8,539 nucleotides of DNA. It comes from LSNR01 sp964603325. GTDB lineage: Bacteria > Patescibacteriota > Minisyncoccia > Moranbacterales > UBA9337. The stretch lies in contig CAZRUH010000027.1 of assembly GCA_964603325.1 (NCBI GenBank), positions 1 through 8,539 on the forward strand, read 5' to 3'. Of this stretch, positions 1 through 6,367 are shown one piece after another. The notes under the pieces were generated by a model. It was not told the origin of the DNA. It did no database searches and worked only from the letters and a program-made list of their open reading frames with translations. Made by a program: the position numbers and the translations under genes. How positions within the stretch are numbered: position 1 is the first letter of the stretch; each line of letters opens with the position of its first letter.

Positions 1-100
1 GGGTAGTAAGAAATTCTAATTCCTCGCTTCGTTCAGAAAGAATTTCTAACTTCCGAGATGACAGTAAGGAAGGTGAGATGACAAAAAAAGGAGGGCAGAG
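1..100. repeat. Probable interspersed non-coding repeat fragment at the left edge
   Basis: No gene is seen in the 255 bases left of the first CDS. The first part has repeat-like architecture. A perfect 9-bp inverted repeat pairs AGAAATTCT (9-17) with AGAATTTCT (39-47). The two arms also begin similar direct units (11-23 and 41-54, both running into TTCC), and GAGATGACA occurs twice, at 55-63 and 75-83. A purine-rich tail follows. The mix of direct and inverted subrepeats without an open frame suggests a MITE-like or other dispersed repeat, probably cut by the window edge. No second copy lies inside this window, so its dispersed nature is inferred. Bases 100-183 hold only AT/purine-rich sequence. 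Confidence 0.45.
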
Positions 101-184
101 AAGAATTAAAACAACAGAAGAGAAGGAATATGATAGGGGAAGTTTTTAATATTTAAAAAAACAGTCTATCTTTTAAACAAGTAG

Positions 185-237
185 AAAAACAAAGCTGTGA
201 TACTTTAGACCGATCAGTCTAAAGTGTCACAAGCTTT
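185..237 (-). terminator. Strong intrinsic terminator of the RlpA-like gene
   Basis: A long hairpin starts 18 bases past the stop codon of the minus-strand gene. ACTTTAGAC (202-210) pairs with GTCTAAAGT (217-225) around a 6-base loop. The stem continues through a G-T wobble (201/226), TGTGA with TCACA (196-200/227-231), one bulged A (232) and AAAGC with GCTTT (191-195/233-237), giving about 20 pairs. On the minus strand the stem is followed by G and a run of five T (185-190). A weaker ATTT tail on the other side could make it partly bidirectional, but no plus-strand gene in view needs it. Confidence 0.85.
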
Positions 238-255
238 ATTTAGTGAGAAGCGTTT

Positions 256-1206
256 TTAATTTAAAATTTCTTCCATTTTTATTTTGACGGTTCCTTGTCC
301 CAAGGGAGCAATTTTGGCAAAAGCCACTTTATCTAAATCAATTATTCGTCCGTTTCCGAAGGGACCACGGTCGTTTATTTTTACAATTACCGACTTTCCG
401 TTATTTAAGTTAGTTACCTTTACATAACTGCCAATAGGTAGCCATGGGTTAGCGGCGGACATAGTTCCGGTGTGGGTATACCAACTGGCAATACCTTTAT
501 GTTTTTTCCCCAATTTAACATATGTTCCTTTAATAATTATTTTTGGAACCGGACTCTTTGAAACTTTAGAGTTGATAATTTTTCTGGAAACTTCATTGTT
601 ATTGTGATAAGCAACTTCATATTCCACCTCTCTAACACCTTTGACGCCTTGTTGCGCCACTCTTTCTTTTCTCCAACTGAGCAATTTGTCTTTTTTTATA
701 ATTGTTTTATAATCTATTTTTTCCTTTACAATTTCTTTTTTGATTTTAACGCGAACTATTTCAATTTTTAAACCATTATAAACAATGGATTCGCGGGATG
801 GTTTAACAATATCATTTTTTCCCAATTTAATATTGTTTTCCGTCAATATCTTTTGAACTGTTTCTTGAAAACCGTAAAATTCTTTAGTTTGATTGTCTGT
901 TTTTACAAATATTTTTTTGGGACGAATAATTTTAATTTTTGTTCCGGATAACAACTTGGTTTCTCTTTGGGGATAAATAACATCACAATCATCAATATTG
1001 ATTTTTTGCTCAATCAAAAAGTCAGACACATTGGGAGCGTTACTTTTTATTATTTGAATAAATCCGTCATCATTTAAAATAATTTCTTTTGACTCTGAAT
1101 AATCTCCAAAAACTTTTTTTTCGGGAAATACTTTTTCTTTGACAAAAAAAAAGAATAATAATAAAAATATTATCAATAAAATGCTGTTTTTTTGAAATGA
1201 TTTCAT
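256..1206 (-). CDS. Membrane-anchored DUF348-G5-RlpA-like (double-psi beta-barrel) cell-wall protein
   Basis: Predicted surface protein of 316 aa. Residues 8-22 are one hydrophobic segment after a short Lys-bearing N-terminus, either an uncleaved anchor or a signal peptide without an obvious cleavage site. Two tandem DUF348-like modules follow (about 40-95 and 98-153), then a G5-like domain (about 155-228) and a C-terminal RlpA-like double-psi beta-barrel (about 236-314). The barrel shows GIASWY (238-243), the VTNLNNGKS strand (264-272), NDRGPF (278-283) and GRIIDL (286-291). DUF348-G5 stalks carrying a C-terminal enzyme domain are typical of Rpf/YabE-type peptidoglycan-remodelling proteins. 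RlpA proteins bind or cleave denuded glycan, so a cell-wall role outside the membrane is inferred. Unusually, the family's AAH histidine is Asn here (AAN, 251-253), and the acidic residue expected shortly before it is not evident, so lytic activity is doubtful. It has its own promoter and terminator and is monocistronic. Confidence 0.85.
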   Translation of the reverse strand: MKSFQKNSILLIIFLLLFFFFVKEKVFPEKKVFGDYSESKEIILNDDGFIQIIKSNAPNVSDFLIEQKINIDDCDVIYPQRETKLLSGTKIKIIRPKKIFVKTDNQTKEFYGFQETVQKILTENNIKLGKNDIVKPSRESIVYNGLKIEIVRVKIKKEIVKEKIDYKTIIKKDKLLSWRKERVAQQGVKGVREVEYEVAYHNNNEVSRKIINSKVSKSPVPKIIIKGTYVKLGKKHKGIASWYTHTGTMSAANPWLPIGSYVKVTNLNNGKSVIVKINDRGPFGNGRIIDLDKVAFAKIAPLGQGTVKIKMEEILN

Positions 1207-1214
1207 ATGTTAAG

Positions 1215-1242
1215 AGTATAGAATATTTCCACCCATAGTCAA
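1215..1242 (-). promoter_or_regulatory. Sigma-70-type promoter of the RlpA-like gene, apparently leaderless
   Basis: On the minus strand TTGACT (1237-1242) and TATACT (1215-1220) are separated by 16 bases, each matching five of six consensus positions. Only 8 bases lie between the -10 hexamer and the ATG at 1206. Normal start-site spacing therefore puts the transcript's 5' end at or within a base or two of the start codon, which predicts a leaderless mRNA. Confidence 0.7.
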
Positions 1243-1276
1243 TGATTTTTTTGATGGTATATTTAGTAAAGTTTGT

Positions 1277-1311
1277 TATAATGAATATGGACTTGTTATT
1301 ATTGTTATAAT
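1277..1311 (+). promoter_or_regulatory. Two extended -10 elements upstream of the methyltransferase
   Basis: Two perfect TATAAT boxes, each preceded by TGT (TGn extended -10), lie at 1277-1282 and 1306-1311. The first has a possible TTGATG at 1251-1256, but the spacing of 20 is long; the second has no convincing -35. They would give leaders of about 40 and about 10 bases before the ATG at 1329. TATAAT boxes arise easily in AT-rich DNA, so only the repeated TGn context lifts these above background. Confidence 0.5.
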
Positions 1312-1328
1312 AATTTTTTATATTTAAT

Positions 1329-2030
1329 ATGTTTGCGTCAAGAGAAACAATAAGGGACATTAAAGAAATTCCAGTAATAACTAATTTAATTAAAAAAAGA
1401 GCTGAACGTATTGTGGATAATGTAGGGATAGAAAATTATCTGAAAAAAGATGGAAATTATTTGGATATAGGAATCGGAGATGGATATATAGTGCAAATAA
1501 TTTTAAAAAGAATGAGTGAAGAAAATAGAGCACTGAAAAACTATTTTAGTGTTGATATTAAGTATGAGGTTCTTAATGCTGTTCAAGAAGCGGAGTTTGA
1601 TAGATTAAAGAAAACAAAAAAAGGAGTTAGCGCTAAAAATTCAATGAATTTTATTTTGGCTAATGCCGAGGGGTTGCCTTTTGCAAGTAATACTCTTGAC
1701 GGTACCAGTTTCTTTTTTTCTTTGCACCATATGGATAAAAAAGTTGCCGATAAAGCATTAAAAGAAGCGGTGCGAGTTGTTAAATCCGGTGGAAAAATTT
1801 TTGTAGCGGAGGATCTTGTTGGCAATGGCAAACATGAAGAATTGTGTGAAAAAATGGATAGATGTTTAAATTTTGAAAATGATGATGCAGAACATTCTTA
1901 TAGAAGTGATCGGGAGTGGCAAAAATGTTTTGAAAAGATGGGGCTAAAGTTAATTGACAAAAAAAATTTTAAAACAAAAATGCGTTCTATTACAATAGAC
2001 CATATTTTTTATGTGTTAAAAAAAATGTAA
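1329..2030 (+). CDS. Class I SAM-dependent methyltransferase (Methyltransf_11-like)
   Basis: Cytoplasmic protein of 233 aa with the full class I Rossmann signature. Motif I is LDIGIGDG (45-52), the SAM-binding glycine loop. VDIK (75-78) ends strand 2 with the acidic residue expected to hold the ribose. ANAEGLPFASNTLDG (111-125) is the post-II/III region, SLHHM (131-135) is motif IV, and LKEAVRVVKSGGKIFVAED (144-162) is the conserved helix and strand after it. This pattern is shared by UbiE-like, small-molecule and some RNA or lipid methyltransferases, and the substrate cannot be read from sequence. The ATG at 1329 places motif I at the usual distance from the N-terminus. It stands alone between a divergent and a convergent gene, so context does not suggest a pathway. 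No Shine-Dalgarno precedes it. Confidence 0.85.
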   Translation: MFASRETIRDIKEIPVITNLIKKRAERIVDNVGIENYLKKDGNYLDIGIGDGYIVQIILKRMSEENRALKNYFSVDIKYEVLNAVQEAEFDRLKKTKKGVSAKNSMNFILANAEGLPFASNTLDGTSFFFSLHHMDKKVADKALKEAVRVVKSGGKIFVAEDLVGNGKHEELCEKMDRCLNFENDDAEHSYRSDREWQKCFEKMGLKLIDKKNFKTKMRSITIDHIFYVLKKM

Positions 2031-2046
2031 TTTTTTATGGTTATCA

Positions 2047-2078
2047 GTTGATTATTTTCAACATTTTTTATTTTTTTT
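2047..2078 (+). terminator. Weak intrinsic terminator of the methyltransferase gene
   Basis: Just past the stop codon, GTTGA (2047-2051) pairs with TCAAC (2058-2062) around a 6-base loop. A T-rich tract at 2064-2078, broken by one A, follows directly. The stem has only five pairs, so efficiency may be low. Convergent transcription from the pseudouridine synthase gene meets here. Confidence 0.5.
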
Positions 2079-2153
2079 AAAGACCGAATGTTGTATTTCA
2101 TAGTTTGTAGGTTTAAAATAGTTTTAATTAATAAGATTGCCTTTAAACAAAAT

Positions 2154-3110
2154 TCAGTCTTTTAAAAAATCTTTAAAATCTTTTGGAGTGGGAGCTGATA
2201 TTTTATATTCTTTGTTAAAAAGATTAAATTTTATTTCTTTAGCATGAAGCAATTGTCTCGTTGCGGACGCTTTTTTTTGTCTCTTGTTTTTATATAATTT
2301 ATCTCCGACTATGGGACATCCGATTGAAAAAAGATGAACTCGTATTTGATGAGTGCGTCCCGTTTTTGGATAGACTTCCAACAAAGAAAACTCATCTCCG
2401 ATTTTTTTAATAAAACGATAGCTCGTTATGGCATTTCTTATTTTGGTTTTGGTTTTTTGTCCGGCGATCACTTGTTTTTTGTAATTACTCTTTTTTGCCA
2501 AAGGTTTGTTTATAGTTGCCACTTTTTTTTTCGGAATACCGTAAACAATGGCTAAATATTTTTTTTGTACCATTCTGTTTTTGAATAATTTTTTAAGTTC
2601 CATTGAGCTTTCTCTGGTTTTGGCCATTATTATTACCCCGGAAGTGTCTTTATCCAGTCTGTGAACAACACTAAAATGGTTTGTCGTTTTTTTGAGATAA
2701 TAATTTTGTTTAAATAATTCCGGATATTTTGCAAACATACCATTTAGCAGTGTAAAATTTTGTTCATTGTTATCGGGATGAACTTGCAGGTTGTGTGGTT
2801 TGTTAATAGCTATTAAATTAGCATTTTCAAAAAGTATAGGAAATTCAACTTTGGAACTGGCAACCAATTTGTTTTCTCTTTTGGAATTTTTAATATTTAA
2901 TTTAACTTGATCGTTTTCGGAAAGAATGTAGCTTGGTTTAACCTGTCGCTTATTTACCAAAATTTCTTTATTTTTGATAGCGCGAACAAAATCACCACGA
3001 GAAAAGTTTTTCAAGATAGTATTATTTTTAAAAAACAACACCAAAAACTTATCCAATCTTTGCTTGGAGTTATTAGAATCTATTTTTATTATCTTAATTG
3101 TTGATGGCAT
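2154..3110 (-). CDS. RluA-family pseudouridine synthase with S4 domain
   Basis: Predicted 318-aa enzyme that isomerises uridine to pseudouridine in structured RNA, most likely 23S rRNA. An N-terminal S4 RNA-binding domain (about 16-75, QRLDKFL through the LVNKRQVKPSYILSENDQVKL region) is followed by the catalytic domain (about 90-318). The hallmark HRLDKDTSG (150-158) carries the catalytic Asp153. Other family marks are INKPHNLQVHP (102-112), GRTHQIRVHL (251-260), GD.LY (269-273) and LLHA (287-290). Length and order fit the RluC/RluD group, but which uridine it modifies cannot be told. The frame stays open upstream to an ATG at 3197, but I chose 3110: family members begin close to the S4 domain, the extra 29 residues are not family-like, and the extension overlaps a perfect dyad and promoter-like sequence. 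No Shine-Dalgarno is present. Confidence 0.9.
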   Translation of the reverse strand: MPSTIKIIKIDSNNSKQRLDKFLVLFFKNNTILKNFSRGDFVRAIKNKEILVNKRQVKPSYILSENDQVKLNIKNSKRENKLVASSKVEFPILFENANLIAINKPHNLQVHPDNNEQNFTLLNGMFAKYPELFKQNYYLKKTTNHFSVVHRLDKDTSGVIIMAKTRESSMELKKLFKNRMVQKKYLAIVYGIPKKKVATINKPLAKKSNYKKQVIAGQKTKTKIRNAITSYRFIKKIGDEFSLLEVYPKTGRTHQIRVHLFSIGCPIVGDKLYKNKRQKKASATRQLLHAKEIKFNLFNKEYKISAPTPKDFKDFLKD

Positions 3111-3125
3111 TATTAATGTAATTGG

Positions 3126-3165
3126 ATTGTATAAAAAGTATACAATATGAACTGAAATATATCCA
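3126..3165 (-). promoter_or_regulatory. Candidate promoter with 21-bp dyad upstream of the pseudouridine synthase
   Basis: A perfect inverted repeat, ATTGTATA (3126-3133) and TATACAAT (3139-3146) with a 5-base spacer, ends 15 bases before the start codon at 3110. On the minus strand it contains TATACT (3137-3142), which has TGGATA (3160-3165) 17 bases upstream as a weak -35, and a second -10-like TATACA (3128-3133). The dyad could be an operator over the promoter or a hairpin in a short leader. Confidence 0.45.
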
Positions 3166-3218
3166 GAAAGCATTTTCGTATAATGAGTTATTTGCATAAT
3201 ATATCAATATGACCCGTT

Positions 3219-3233
3219 ATCATTTTAAATGAT
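3219..3233. promoter_or_regulatory. 15-bp palindrome between divergent genes
   Basis: ATCATTT (3219-3225), one central T, then AAATGAT (3227-3233) form a perfect dyad 13 bases upstream of the S1 promoter's -35 and about 110 bases upstream of the pseudouridine synthase start. Position and symmetry fit a dimeric repressor or activator site. A 7-bp AT-rich dyad can also arise by chance in DNA of this composition. Confidence 0.25.
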
Positions 3234-3246
3234 TTGATGCGGACTC

Positions 3247-3275
3247 TTGTCAAAATTAAATTTTTGGTATAAAAT
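3247..3275 (+). promoter_or_regulatory. Promoter of the S1-kinase-tilS-ftsH run
   Basis: TTGTCA (3247-3252) is followed 17 bases later by TAAAAT (3270-3275). An overlapping TATAAA (3268-3273) gives a spacing of 15 and is preceded by TGG, a TGn extended -10. Either register starts transcription near 3280-3282, leaving a leader of about 148 bases before the S1 start at 3430. It is the best plus-strand promoter ahead of the four-gene run. Confidence 0.6.
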
Positions 3276-3297
3276 AGGTTTTGAACTTTAAGTTGTT

Positions 3298-3418
3298 AAG
3301 AAAATTTTTTGGAAATTTGTTTTTTAAAGTTTTCTTGATGAACTCCTATTTTTGTGGTAGGAATTTTTTGGTTTATAAATGCCTGTAATTTTTAAAGCAA
3401 CAGTTTGGCATTGCTGTT
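3298..3418 (+). promoter_or_regulatory. Structured S1 mRNA leader with three hairpins
   Basis: Three hairpins can be drawn in the leader. Hairpin 1 pairs AAGAAAATTTT (3298-3308) with AAAGTTTTCTT (3326-3336), 11 pairs with one G-T, and has GGA in its 17-base loop. Hairpin 2 pairs TCCTA (3344-3348) with TAGGA (3358-3362) and is followed by A and six T (3364-3369), so it resembles a weak terminator or attenuator. Hairpin 3 pairs AACAGT (3399-3404) with GCTGTT (3413-3418), 11 bases before the ATG. The pairings are seen directly. A regulatory role, such as feedback by S1 on its own mRNA, is inferred from what is known of gammaproteobacterial rpsA leaders. Confidence 0.4.
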
Positions 3419-3429
3419 ATTATTAAAAA

Positions 3430-4752
3430 ATGATGAATAATAAAAAGGATATTTTAGACAAACTGGGAGATGAGGTTGACAAGGTTAAAATTGGCAACGG
3501 TAAAAGCGGAAAGACAACAAAGACAACTAAAAATGTTAATAGTGGTGATGAAAATAAAAATAATGACAAACAAAAACAATCAGTTATGTCCGATTTGTTG
3601 CAGGATAATCCAATAGAGTTTCCCGAGATTGGAGATGTGTTAAAAGGAACGGTTATTGATGTTTCTCCACATTCGGTTCTTTTAAACCTAGGTAGTTTCG
3701 GTGTCGGCATTGTTTACGGCAAAGAAACCAAAGACGGTCTAATGGGCGGGAAAAAGCTTCGTGTTGGTGATAAAGTGAACGCTACACTTCTTGACTTGGA
3801 AAACGAAGATGGTTACGCCGAATTATCAATAAGAGAAGCTTCCTATGAAAAAGCTTGGGAGGATTTGGAGTCTAAAATGGATAATGATGAGGCGGTGGAA
3901 ACAAGAGTATTGGATGCCAACAAAGGTGGGTTGATGGTGGAATTAAATGGGATTGGGGGATTTCTTCCCGTATCTCAACTTTCCAGTGAGCATTATCCTC
4001 GTGTAGATGACGGAAATAAAAATAAGATTTTGGAAAAAATTAAAAAACTGGTCGGAAAAACATTATTGGTTAAAATAATTGATATTATTCGCGATGAGGA
4101 AAAGTTGATTGTTAGCGAGAAAGCGGCTACCAGCGAAAAAGAAAAAGCAATCATTTCAAAATTAAAAGAAGGAGATATTGTTGAGGGAACGGTTAGTGGA
4201 GTTGTTGATTTTGGGGCGTTCGTAAAATTTGCTCCACCTAAATCATCAAAGAAAAATAAAGATAACAATTTGGAGTATTTGGAAGGGTTAGTGCATATTT
4301 CAGAGTTGGCATGGCAATTAATTGACAATCCAAAGGAAATTGTCAAAGTTGGAGATAAAATAAAAGCTAAAATTATTGGTGTTGATGAATCCAGAATCTC
4401 ACTTTCAATCAGGGCATTGGAAACGGATCCATGGAAAAATGTTGAAAAGAAATATAAGGTTGGAAAAACATATTCCGGTAGAGTGGATAAAATAAATCAC
4501 TTTGGAGCGTTTGTTTATTTAGACAAAAACATACACGGATTGGCGCACATTAGCGAGTTTGGAGAAATGTATCCGGGTAAGAAAATGTCTGATATGATTG
4601 AAGAAGGTCAAGAGTATCAATGGAAAATAATTTCAATTGAGCCGAAAGATCACAGAATGGGTCTGGTTCTGATAACGGAAGATAAAAAAGAAGTTGACAG
4701 ACGAAAAGAAAGCGAAAAGAAATCCAAAAAAGAAGATAAACTATCCAAATAG
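3430..4752 (+). CDS. rpsA: 30S ribosomal protein S1, four S1 domains
   Basis: 440-aa RNA-binding protein of the small ribosomal subunit, expected to bind unstructured mRNA near the start codon. Four S1 OB-fold repeats are visible: about 67-136 (IGDVLKGTVIDV), 153-232 (ending VSEKAA), 247-329 (EGDIVEGTVSGVVDFGAFVKF ... GLVHISEL) and 344-416 (VGKTYSGRVDKINHFGAFVYL ... GLAHISEF). Repeats 3 and 4 are the most canonical. Repeat 3 has a charged Lys/Asn insertion (about 270-282) between strands. The first 60 residues and the last 25 are Lys-rich, polar and low in complexity. Proteobacterial S1 has six repeats; four-repeat forms are common elsewhere. ATG ATG occurs at 3430/3433. A later in-frame ATG at 3586 would begin six to eight residues before the recognisable domain and is a real alternative start. 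No Shine-Dalgarno precedes either. It is the first gene of the run. Confidence 0.9.
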   Translation: MMNNKKDILDKLGDEVDKVKIGNGKSGKTTKTTKNVNSGDENKNNDKQKQSVMSDLLQDNPIEFPEIGDVLKGTVIDVSPHSVLLNLGSFGVGIVYGKETKDGLMGGKKLRVGDKVNATLLDLENEDGYAELSIREASYEKAWEDLESKMDNDEAVETRVLDANKGGLMVELNGIGGFLPVSQLSSEHYPRVDDGNKNKILEKIKKLVGKTLLVKIIDIIRDEEKLIVSEKAATSEKEKAIISKLKEGDIVEGTVSGVVDFGAFVKFAPPKSSKKNKDNNLEYLEGLVHISELAWQLIDNPKEIVKVGDKIKAKIIGVDESRISLSIRALETDPWKNVEKKYKVGKTYSGRVDKINHFGAFVYLDKNIHGLAHISEFGEMYPGKKMSDMIEEGQEYQWKIISIEPKDHRMGLVLITEDKKEVDRRKESEKKSKKEDKLSK

Positions 4753-4783
4753 ATTTAATGTTTTGTATCAACTTTAAAATTGT

Positions 4784-5344
4784 ATGATTATTTCTATTAC
4801 CGGAGATATTGGTTCCGGAAAAAGCACCATTGCCAAAAAATTATCTGCCAAATTGGGATATAAGCATTATTATATTGGGCAGATTCGTCGTGATGCGGCA
4901 AAAAAAATGGGAATGACATTAAGTGAATATAATAAGTATGGGGAGACGCATCCTGAAACGGACATAGAAGTTGATAATTATCAAAAAGAATTGGGTAAAA
5001 AAGAAGACAACTTTATTATAGAGGGAAGAACCAGTTGGTTTTTAATTCCTCATTCGGTAAAACTATATATAGCGGTGAATTCTTTGGAGGGAGCAAAGAG
5101 AGTATTTAAACAACTGCAAGAGGACAACAAAAGGAATGAAGACAGTGATTTGTTGACACTGCAAGACGTTATTGAAAGCCATAGAAAAAGAGAATTAAGC
5201 GATAAACTACGCTATCAAAAATACTATCAAAAGGATTGCTCCGACAAAAAAAATTTTGATTTTGTTATTGATACCACAAGCCTTTCTCCGGATCAGGTTT
5301 TTGATGATGTGTGGAGATATATTAAAAGTATCAACAAAAAATAA
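4784..5344 (+). CDS. Cytidylate-kinase-like P-loop nucleotide kinase
   Basis: 186-aa cytoplasmic kinase. The N-terminal P-loop GDIGSGKST (7-15) binds ATP. YYIGQIRRDAAKKMGM (29-44) matches the substrate-binding helix that in archaeal-type CMP kinases follows the P-loop. FIIEGRTSW (77-85) matches the IIEGR core of the Cytidylate_kin2 family. KRELSDKLRYQKYY (135-148) supplies the lid arginines, and FDFVIDTTSLSPDQV (158-172) is the usual C-terminal strand with DT/NT. The family phosphorylates CMP or dCMP to the diphosphate. AAA-type or other small-nucleotide kinases remain possible because specificity was not tested. Its place 31 bases after rpsA supports CMP kinase, since cmk and rpsA are neighbours in many bacteria, though usually with cmk first. 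It lacks a Shine-Dalgarno and probably shares the S1 transcript. Confidence 0.75.
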   Translation: MIISITGDIGSGKSTIAKKLSAKLGYKHYYIGQIRRDAAKKMGMTLSEYNKYGETHPETDIEVDNYQKELGKKEDNFIIEGRTSWFLIPHSVKLYIAVNSLEGAKRVFKQLQEDNKRNEDSDLLTLQDVIESHRKRELSDKLRYQKYYQKDCSDKKNFDFVIDTTSLSPDQVFDDVWRYIKSINKK

Positions 5345-5363
5345 CGGTTTTTTTAAAATAAAT

Positions 5364-6335
5364 ATGAGCAACTTGGTAAAAAAAGCGCAGAATTTTTCCA
5401 AAAGATTCGGCTTATTGCATAATGACGACAAAGTGATTGTGGGTGTTTCCGGAGGACCGGACAGTGTCTGTCTCTTGGATATTCTAAACAAACTAAAAAA
5501 CAAATACAATCTTAAAATTATCATTGCTCATATTAACTATAATTTGAGAGGTGAAGATTCTAAAAAAGACAAAAAGTTTGTTGAGTATTTGGCAAAAAAA
5601 TATGATTTGGATGTGGAAATTTTAAATGTTAAAAAAAATTCTTTGAGAGGCAGTGAGGAGGAATTGAGAAATATCAGGTATGATTTTTTTAGAAAAATAA
5701 AAAATCAAAAAAAATATAATACTGTGGCTGTGGCGCATAATCAAGATGATCAAGCGGAAACATTTTTAATGAGAGTTTTAAGGGGGTCCGGATTAAGTGG
5801 GCTAAGAGGTATGCGTGAAAGAAATAATGATATAGTCAGACCGTTGTTGGGGATTGGCAGAAAAGAAATATTGGACTATTTGAAAAAAAATAAATTGGAA
5901 TTTAGGATTGATAAGTCAAATAGAGATTTGATATTCTTGAGAAATAAAATTAGAAATAATCTTATTCCCTTAATAGAAAAAGAATATAATCCCAGTATAA
6001 AAAAAACATTGGCTCTTGCAACGCGGAGCATCGCGGATGATTATGAGTTTATTGATTTGGAAGCGCAAAAAAAACAAGAAAAAATTATATTATCAAACAA
6101 AAAAAACAAAATAATTTTTTCAATTTCCAAATTTAAAAAAAATTCGGTAGCAATTCAAAGACAGATTCTTCGTAGGTTAATTTCAGAATTACGGAGGGAC
6201 TTATTAAATGTGCAAGCGTTGCACATAGAAGAAATTTTGAAGATAATAATCAGTAAAAAAAACAAGAGACAAATTAAGGTGATTAACAACTTGAAAATAG
6301 AAAGAAAAGGTGATAAACTTCAAATCAGTGTTTAG
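5364..6335 (+). CDS. tilS: tRNA(Ile)-lysidine synthase TilS
   Basis: 323-aa enzyme that uses ATP to attach lysine to C34 of tRNA-Ile(CAU), turning it into lysidine so that it decodes AUA and is charged with Ile. The N-type PP-loop SGGPDS (29-34) is the ATP site. AHINYNLRGE (55-64), HNQDDQAET (125-133), the LRGSGLSGLRGM stretch (139-150), VRPLLGIGRKEI (158-169) and FLRNKIRNNLIPLI (191-204) follow in family order. The C-terminal part (about 213-323) is short and Lys-rich, so the protein resembles the compact TilS type more than the longer E. coli one. The frame is open upstream to 5256, but I chose the ATG at 5364: it sits 19 bases after the kinase gene, begins the typical TilS N-terminus, and avoids overlapping the previous gene. 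No Shine-Dalgarno. AUA codons are frequent in these genes, consistent with need for lysidine. Confidence 0.92.
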   Translation: MSNLVKKAQNFSKRFGLLHNDDKVIVGVSGGPDSVCLLDILNKLKNKYNLKIIIAHINYNLRGEDSKKDKKFVEYLAKKYDLDVEILNVKKNSLRGSEEELRNIRYDFFRKIKNQKKYNTVAVAHNQDDQAETFLMRVLRGSGLSGLRGMRERNNDIVRPLLGIGRKEILDYLKKNKLEFRIDKSNRDLIFLRNKIRNNLIPLIEKEYNPSIKKTLALATRSIADDYEFIDLEAQKKQEKIILSNKKNKIIFSISKFKKNSVAIQRQILRRLISELRRDLLNVQALHIEEILKIIISKKNKRQIKVINNLKIERKGDKLQISV

Positions 6336-6367
6336 TTTGTAATTTTCTTGAATTTTTTAATAAAAAT

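Noticed and set aside
130..156. Nine-codon open frame with AAGGA before its ATG
   Set aside because: The purine run is too close to the ATG, the peptide is 8 residues, and no promoter or context supports it.
1070..1360. Open frame on the minus strand across the RlpA-like gene start and the methyltransferase promoter
   Set aside because: It overlaps a well-supported gene and two promoter elements; its translation is low-complexity Ile/Asn/Tyr with no family signature.
2059..2093. 7-bp inverted repeat CAACATT/AATGTTG as a terminator for the pseudouridine synthase
   Set aside because: The loop is 21 bases and no T-run follows on the minus strand; the left arm overlaps the plus-strand terminator stem.
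3111..3197. N-terminal extension of the pseudouridine synthase to the ATG at 3197
   Set aside because: The extra 29 residues resemble no part of the family and cover a perfect dyad with promoter-like hexamers; the start at 3110 fits the S4 domain.
3993..4346. Antisense open frames inside the S1 gene (also 3423-3710 and 4550-4771)
   Set aside because: They mirror strongly supported S1 domains, and their composition is that expected of antisense frames.
5256..5363. N-terminal extension of TilS overlapping the kinase gene
   Set aside because: It is out-of-frame kinase coding sequence; TilS begins naturally at 5364, 19 bases after the kinase stop.
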